From Fibrobacterota bacterium (GTDB lineage Bacteria > Fibrobacterota > Chitinivibrionia > Chitinivibrionales > JANQEN01), in the NCBI GenBank assembly GCA_030619215.1, contig JAUXBV010000094.1, positions 1 to 8,991 on the forward strand: DNA of 8,991 nucleotides, given 5' to 3'. The notes under the pieces were generated by a model. That model saw nothing but the letters and a program-made list of their open reading frames with translations, made no database searches and had not been told where the DNA came from. Every line of letters starts with the position of its first letter. Position 1 is the first letter of the stretch. The position numbers were made by a program, and so were the translations under genes. Positions 5,817-8,991 of the stretch are shown here, piece by piece.

Positions 5817-8213
5817 TTATAATATTGAGAGTCTACCGGTTTTTTCAATAAATTTTTTATAATTATTTACCGTTGCCCGGATTCTAAATATGTAAACACC
5901 TGCTGGAAGCTCACTTTTCAGATGTATCCTGCAAATAGTACTGTTTGCTGTTATTAACTCTGTAAATATCGTTTGACCTTTAATGTTCATTATTGAAATC
6001 GAGAGCTTTTTTATTGAAATGTTTAACTTACTATTGAAAATAATCCGGATAGCCTTGTTAACCGCGTTGTTGTTTACCAGTATTTTAATCTTAAGCATAC
6101 CTGACGGTAGCCCTGAACCCCCGGTAATTGGTGTCACGTCAGGGATTGCTTCATAGAGCAGAATTGACTCTGATGATATTGTAAAGGTTCTGTTCTGGCC
6201 TTTATTAAAAGGTAGAGGAGTTGTAGTGGAATCAAAGGGGTCAATAAGTGTATATCCCGCATAGGAATAATTGTCGGGAATATCAAAGGCCGATTCCGGA
6301 TTAAGAGAGATCGATTTTGTCTGCGACGACGGGTTTCTGAGCATAAGAATGGCCTTGGTCCTGCTCCATGATGCCACTCCGTAAACCTGGTCCTGCCCGG
6401 GGCTTCCGCCGATAAAGTGGGCATCGAGTAAAATCTCATGGTTTGCATGTCCCCATCTGGCCGCTTCAGCCAGTACATCCCAGCACCCTTCTGTCATGAG
6501 ACCGGGGGTGATATACAGCTCCTGAAGGTTAAAACCCTGTGAAAAATAGTTGCGAACCTCTTCACGAAAATCCTGCAGGTTAACCGGGTCGTTCATATCA
6601 AGTGGATTTCCATAGGCGTCATGGCTGTAGGATTTTCCCTGGTAACTTTGTCCATGACCAATGCCGTGAACCATTAATGAATTAAGCGGCACCATTGGAT
6701 TGTTTGTAGTGATTTTATGTGCCTCCAGGTCCCGGTAGGTAACCTGCTGATCCCGCGTAGCGTCAGCCTGCCCCAGTGCATCCGCACCCTGTCGCCAGAC
6801 AGAATCAAAAAACCAGAAAAAGAATGGCGAACCCCAGGTCCCGACAGTCGCATTTATAAAGACATTACCGTTACGTTCCCTCATTTCCCGGGACAGACGC
6901 GCAACCGCATACACATCTTCGGAACCGGTTATCCTGTCAAACTTAAAACTCTGCACATCGCTGTCCATTTTTTTGAAAACAGCGGTTTTAAAAATCGGGT
7001 AGTAATTGGGACCGCTAACTTTTAATGTTCCGTCCGAATGGGTCTCAACATTGGGATTCACCTTTCTGGCAATTTGCACTCTTTCATTAAGGCCGCCATA
7101 GCCTCCACCCGGGGACATCCAGAAGCCCATATTGGCGCCATATTTTGCAGCAGCTGATTTTAGCGGCGAAATCCCGGCGGGAAACTGACTTTGCTTAAGC
7201 TCCCAGATTGTCTCGGCCGTACCCACGTTAAGATTGTCATACCCGTCATCCACCAGGTACCCGGTAAAATTGACATCGCGCTCCTCAACAAGCTCCCTGC
7301 CAAATGCGTCGATTCTGTTAATAATATTATTTTCATTGAGGTTGCTACCATTAAGGTCCCACCAGGTGTTATAATGTAAAAACGCGTAATGTTCCCGGAT
7401 CCTTTCCCGTTCCAGGTAATATTGAAAGCCCCGGCGTTTTTGATCGTACGGATATATACCAATCACTGAACTCTGACTGAAACTTTCACCCTCTTTGGTT
7501 ATTTCTTCTCTGGGAAAATAGGCTGACGCTGTGCCATTGCTGACGGAACTTTTGGCAACCGGTGTCTCCTGGGCAAAGAAAAACTGTCCTGCGAATATGG
7601 GTGAGCCGTCCCTGATGCCAACCACCTCTGCACCTGAACCAGTAATATCAATCATATAGATACGATCAACATCCCATTGCCCGGTCGTTGCAGTATACAC
7701 AATTTCCTGGTTTATATAATTGGAACCATCCCTTAACATTACTGTCCAGGTTAATGATAATTCTTTACCACCTGAACTATACGTAAAGGGAACCGTTACC
7801 TTCCATCCATTGAACCGCTCCCTTACTCGCAGAGATTGCGGATCGCCATGTAGTTTTTCTGTACCTGGTGTGCCGGCACTCATCTCTGTGTCAACTATGG
7901 TACTACCGCCATTGACCATTAACCGAAATAGTTCCCCAACCTGTAAATAATTGACGGAATTATGAATCTTATCTTTTAGAGTAGCAAGAGTCAGGTTATT
8001 GTTACTTAATTGAAATGTTGCTTCCATGATGTTATTTGACAGGGTATACTGATTGTTACTGCTATCTATTACAGCAATTCCTGGATCAGGTCCCAAAAAT
8101 TCTGTTGCAGCACTGTCCAGGTGTAATGATAATTGCAGTAGAACAACCATCAATACAAATGCACCAGAAATTAGTGTTCTCTGAGGTTTTTCTTTATAGT
8201 GTATGCTTTTCAT
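5817..8213 (-). CDS. Secreted GH36-like (clan GH-D) glycoside hydrolase with C-terminal sorting-like domain
   Basis: A 798-residue secreted enzyme, probably an exo-acting alpha-galactosidase or relative. The signal peptide is residues 1 to about 36 (basic MKSIHYKEKPQR, core GAFVLMVVLLQLSLHL). An N-terminal beta-sandwich spans about 45-265, as in GH36. The barrel begins near LHYNTWWDLNG (279-289). VDDGYD (321-326) and MGFWMSPGGGYGG (362-374) follow. The likely nucleophile is D426 in FKFDRITG, and the likely acid/base D478 in SVWRQGADA. VPLNSLMVHGIGHG (508-521) is also family-like. A small all-beta domain ends at about 690, and a tail (about 700-798, with IMNIKGQ, ELPAGVYIF and GRLSIL) resembles T9SS type A sorting domains. 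I placed the start at the ATG at 8213 because AAGGAG lies 6 nt upstream. The frame is also open from 8243, but that version adds ten residues and has no good site. Substrate is unproven. It lies 34 bp after the GH20 gene. Confidence 0.82.
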   Translation of the reverse strand: MKSIHYKEKPQRTLISGAFVLMVVLLQLSLHLDSAATEFLGPDPGIAVIDSSNNQYTLSNNIMEATFQLSNNNLTLATLKDKIHNSVNYLQVGELFRLMVNGGSTIVDTEMSAGTPGTEKLHGDPQSLRVRERFNGWKVTVPFTYSSGGKELSLTWTVMLRDGSNYINQEIVYTATTGQWDVDRIYMIDITGSGAEVVGIRDGSPIFAGQFFFAQETPVAKSSVSNGTASAYFPREEITKEGESFSQSSVIGIYPYDQKRRGFQYYLERERIREHYAFLHYNTWWDLNGSNLNENNIINRIDAFGRELVEERDVNFTGYLVDDGYDNLNVGTAETIWELKQSQFPAGISPLKSAAAKYGANMGFWMSPGGGYGGLNERVQIARKVNPNVETHSDGTLKVSGPNYYPIFKTAVFKKMDSDVQSFKFDRITGSEDVYAVARLSREMRERNGNVFINATVGTWGSPFFFWFFDSVWRQGADALGQADATRDQQVTYRDLEAHKITTNNPMVPLNSLMVHGIGHGQSYQGKSYSHDAYGNPLDMNDPVNLQDFREEVRNYFSQGFNLQELYITPGLMTEGCWDVLAEAARWGHANHEILLDAHFIGGSPGQDQVYGVASWSRTKAILMLRNPSSQTKSISLNPESAFDIPDNYSYAGYTLIDPFDSTTTPLPFNKGQNRTFTISSESILLYEAIPDVTPITGGSGLPSGMLKIKILVNNNAVNKAIRIIFNSKLNISIKKLSISIMNIKGQTIFTELITANSTICRIHLKSELPAGVYIFRIRATVNNYKKFIEKTGRLSIL

Positions 8214-8219
8214 ACAATA

Positions 8220-8225
8220 CTCCTT
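8220..8225 (-). promoter_or_regulatory. Ribosome binding site AAGGAG fixing the start at 8213
   Basis: On the minus strand AAGGAG is followed by six bases (TATTGT) and the ATG at 8213. It falls inside the longer frame that starts at 8243, which argues that the ten extra residues are not translated. Confidence 0.75.
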
Positions 8226-8247
8226 GAGCATTCCATACTTCAAGCTC

Positions 8248-8991
8248 TTATCTGGTCAATACCGGCAGCTTTACCACACTTTCCTTATGCGTTTCGATCT
8301 TAAGCAGGTATATTCCTGGAATCGTATTCCTAGACAAATCATAATTCCCTTTGCCAATCCCTGAAAATGATGCTACGCATTTACCCTGCAAAGTAAACAC
8401 CTTAAGCGTATGTGTGCCATTATGATGAATACTTACTGATGATTTACTAAAATCAATTACCCATTGCTTAACCCCTGAAGTTTTTGCAGGCTTTTTATAA
8501 TTACTATTAACAGGATCAATAACATCAATTGGCGGAATATCGGGAAGGTCATCTGTAAAACCCGGAGCACGGTCAATATCTTCTATAATTGGTGTGAAAT
8601 TATTAAAACTTGTTACAAGTTTGGGAGACTCCCAGCACATCTGAGAGACAGCTCGCAATTTGTCAAATATATTATTTGTGGTTGCATTCTCAGTTTCATA
8701 ATTCGGATCATCACACCAGATATGCATTTTTGCACCAAGTAATTGAGGGTCATGGGCATTGTTTAAATCTGTTCCCTGAAGATTATGCGGCTTTAAATCC
8801 TCATAAACATCCTGAGAATTTGGAGAACCGCTGCCCCAGCCGTATACATAGTACAATCGAGTATAATGACAGTTAATAAGGTAATGCCCCCTGTTTATCA
8901 TTGTCTGGCCTGGATCGCCATACGCTTCATACCAGTGTTCCACAACAATATTCGTATCAATGGTAATAGCTGCTGTGTTCACAAGCCCGTC
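8248..8991 (-). CDS. GH20 beta-N-acetylhexosaminidase / lacto-N-biosidase-like enzyme, C-terminal part
   Basis: The reading frame is open from base 8991 to the TAA at 8248, so the window holds only the last 247 residues; the GTG at 8982 is internal. The first part (VVEHWYEAYGDPG, GHYLINCHYTRLYYVYGWG, LLGAKMHIWCDDPN, LRAVSQMCWESPK) matches the end of a GH20 barrel, where a Trp-containing strand, a 'vIN...lYyv' strand and a 'Ga.~.iW.D' strand line the sugar pocket. The catalytic Asp-Glu pair lies upstream, outside the window, so activity cannot be judged. An acidic, proline-rich linker (PDIPPIDVIDPVN) leads to a final ~75-residue beta domain (VFTLQGKCVASF, NTIPGIYLLKI, VVKLPVLTR) like a T9SS type A tail. 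GH20 enzymes release GlcNAc/GalNAc or lacto-N-biose. It is the first visible gene of the three-gene operon; its promoter is outside the window. Confidence 0.75.
   Translation of the reverse strand, partial: DGLVNTAAITIDTNIVVEHWYEAYGDPGQTMINRGHYLINCHYTRLYYVYGWGSGSPNSQDVYEDLKPHNLQGTDLNNAHDPQLLGAKMHIWCDDPNYETENATTNNIFDKLRAVSQMCWESPKLVTSFNNFTPIIEDIDRAPGFTDDLPDIPPIDVIDPVNSNYKKPAKTSGVKQWVIDFSKSSVSIHHNGTHTLKVFTLQGKCVASFSGIGKGNYDLSRNTIPGIYLLKIETHKESVVKLPVLTR

Noticed and set aside
6134..7462. Minus-strand frames of 100-114 residues overlapping the GH36-like gene
   Set aside because: They are alternate-frame shadows within a complete enzyme gene whose catalytic motifs are intact; there is no sign of a frameshift.
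8214..8243. Longer N-terminus of the GH36-like protein (ten more residues)
   Set aside because: The AAGGAG site lies inside this extension at ideal spacing from the ATG at 8213, and the signal peptide is normal from there.

Overview
The window (about 9 kb, moderately AT-rich by eye, with strong AAGGAG-type ribosome binding sites) looks like chromosomal DNA of a free-living or gut/sediment polysaccharide-degrading bacterium. Three consecutive secreted glycoside hydrolases each end in a C-terminal beta-sandwich tail of the FlgD-like / type IX secretion (T9SS type A-like) kind. This points to the Fibrobacterota-Chlorobi-Bacteroidota group, with Fibrobacterota (Chitinispirillum-like) as my best guess. 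That placement is inference, because there is no rRNA or marker gene here.

Layout, left to right. Positions 1-428 (minus) hold the N-terminal part of a polytopic membrane protein that runs off the window. An AT-rich divergent spacer follows. Positions 713-1297 (plus) encode a small exported or membrane protein with four degenerate ~17-residue Thr/Glu/Pro repeats and two hydrophobic segments. Positions 1487-2101 (plus) encode a basic, beta-rich 204-residue protein with a TTG start and a very strong Shine-Dalgarno. Its overall pattern recalls the pore-forming domain of gasdermins, but that is unproven. The spacer at 2102-2311 contains two different heptanucleotide tandem repeats. Positions 2312-3676 (minus) encode a nucleotide-sugar dehydrogenase, most likely UDP-glucose 6-dehydrogenase. 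The spacer at 3677-3973 holds its probable promoter, an intrinsic-terminator-like hairpin and short direct repeats.

Positions 3974-8991 (minus) form a tight operon, transcribed right to left: a GH20 hexosaminidase/lacto-N-biosidase-like enzyme (3' part only), a large GH36-like clan GH-D enzyme, and a GH27 alpha-galactosidase. Gaps between genes are only 34-40 bp. The two complete enzymes have signal sequences and all three have C-terminal sorting-like tails, so they probably act together outside the cell. A plausible substrate is a glycan carrying terminal alpha-galactosyl groups and N-acetylhexosamine. The UDP-glucose dehydrogenase is separated from the operon by the terminator and probably serves the cell's own polysaccharide synthesis.

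The least ordinary parts are the gasdermin-like orphan whose stop codon abuts a heptamer repeat array, the three-enzyme secreted operon with shared tails, and a dehydrogenase that lacks the usual acidic NAD-binding residue.
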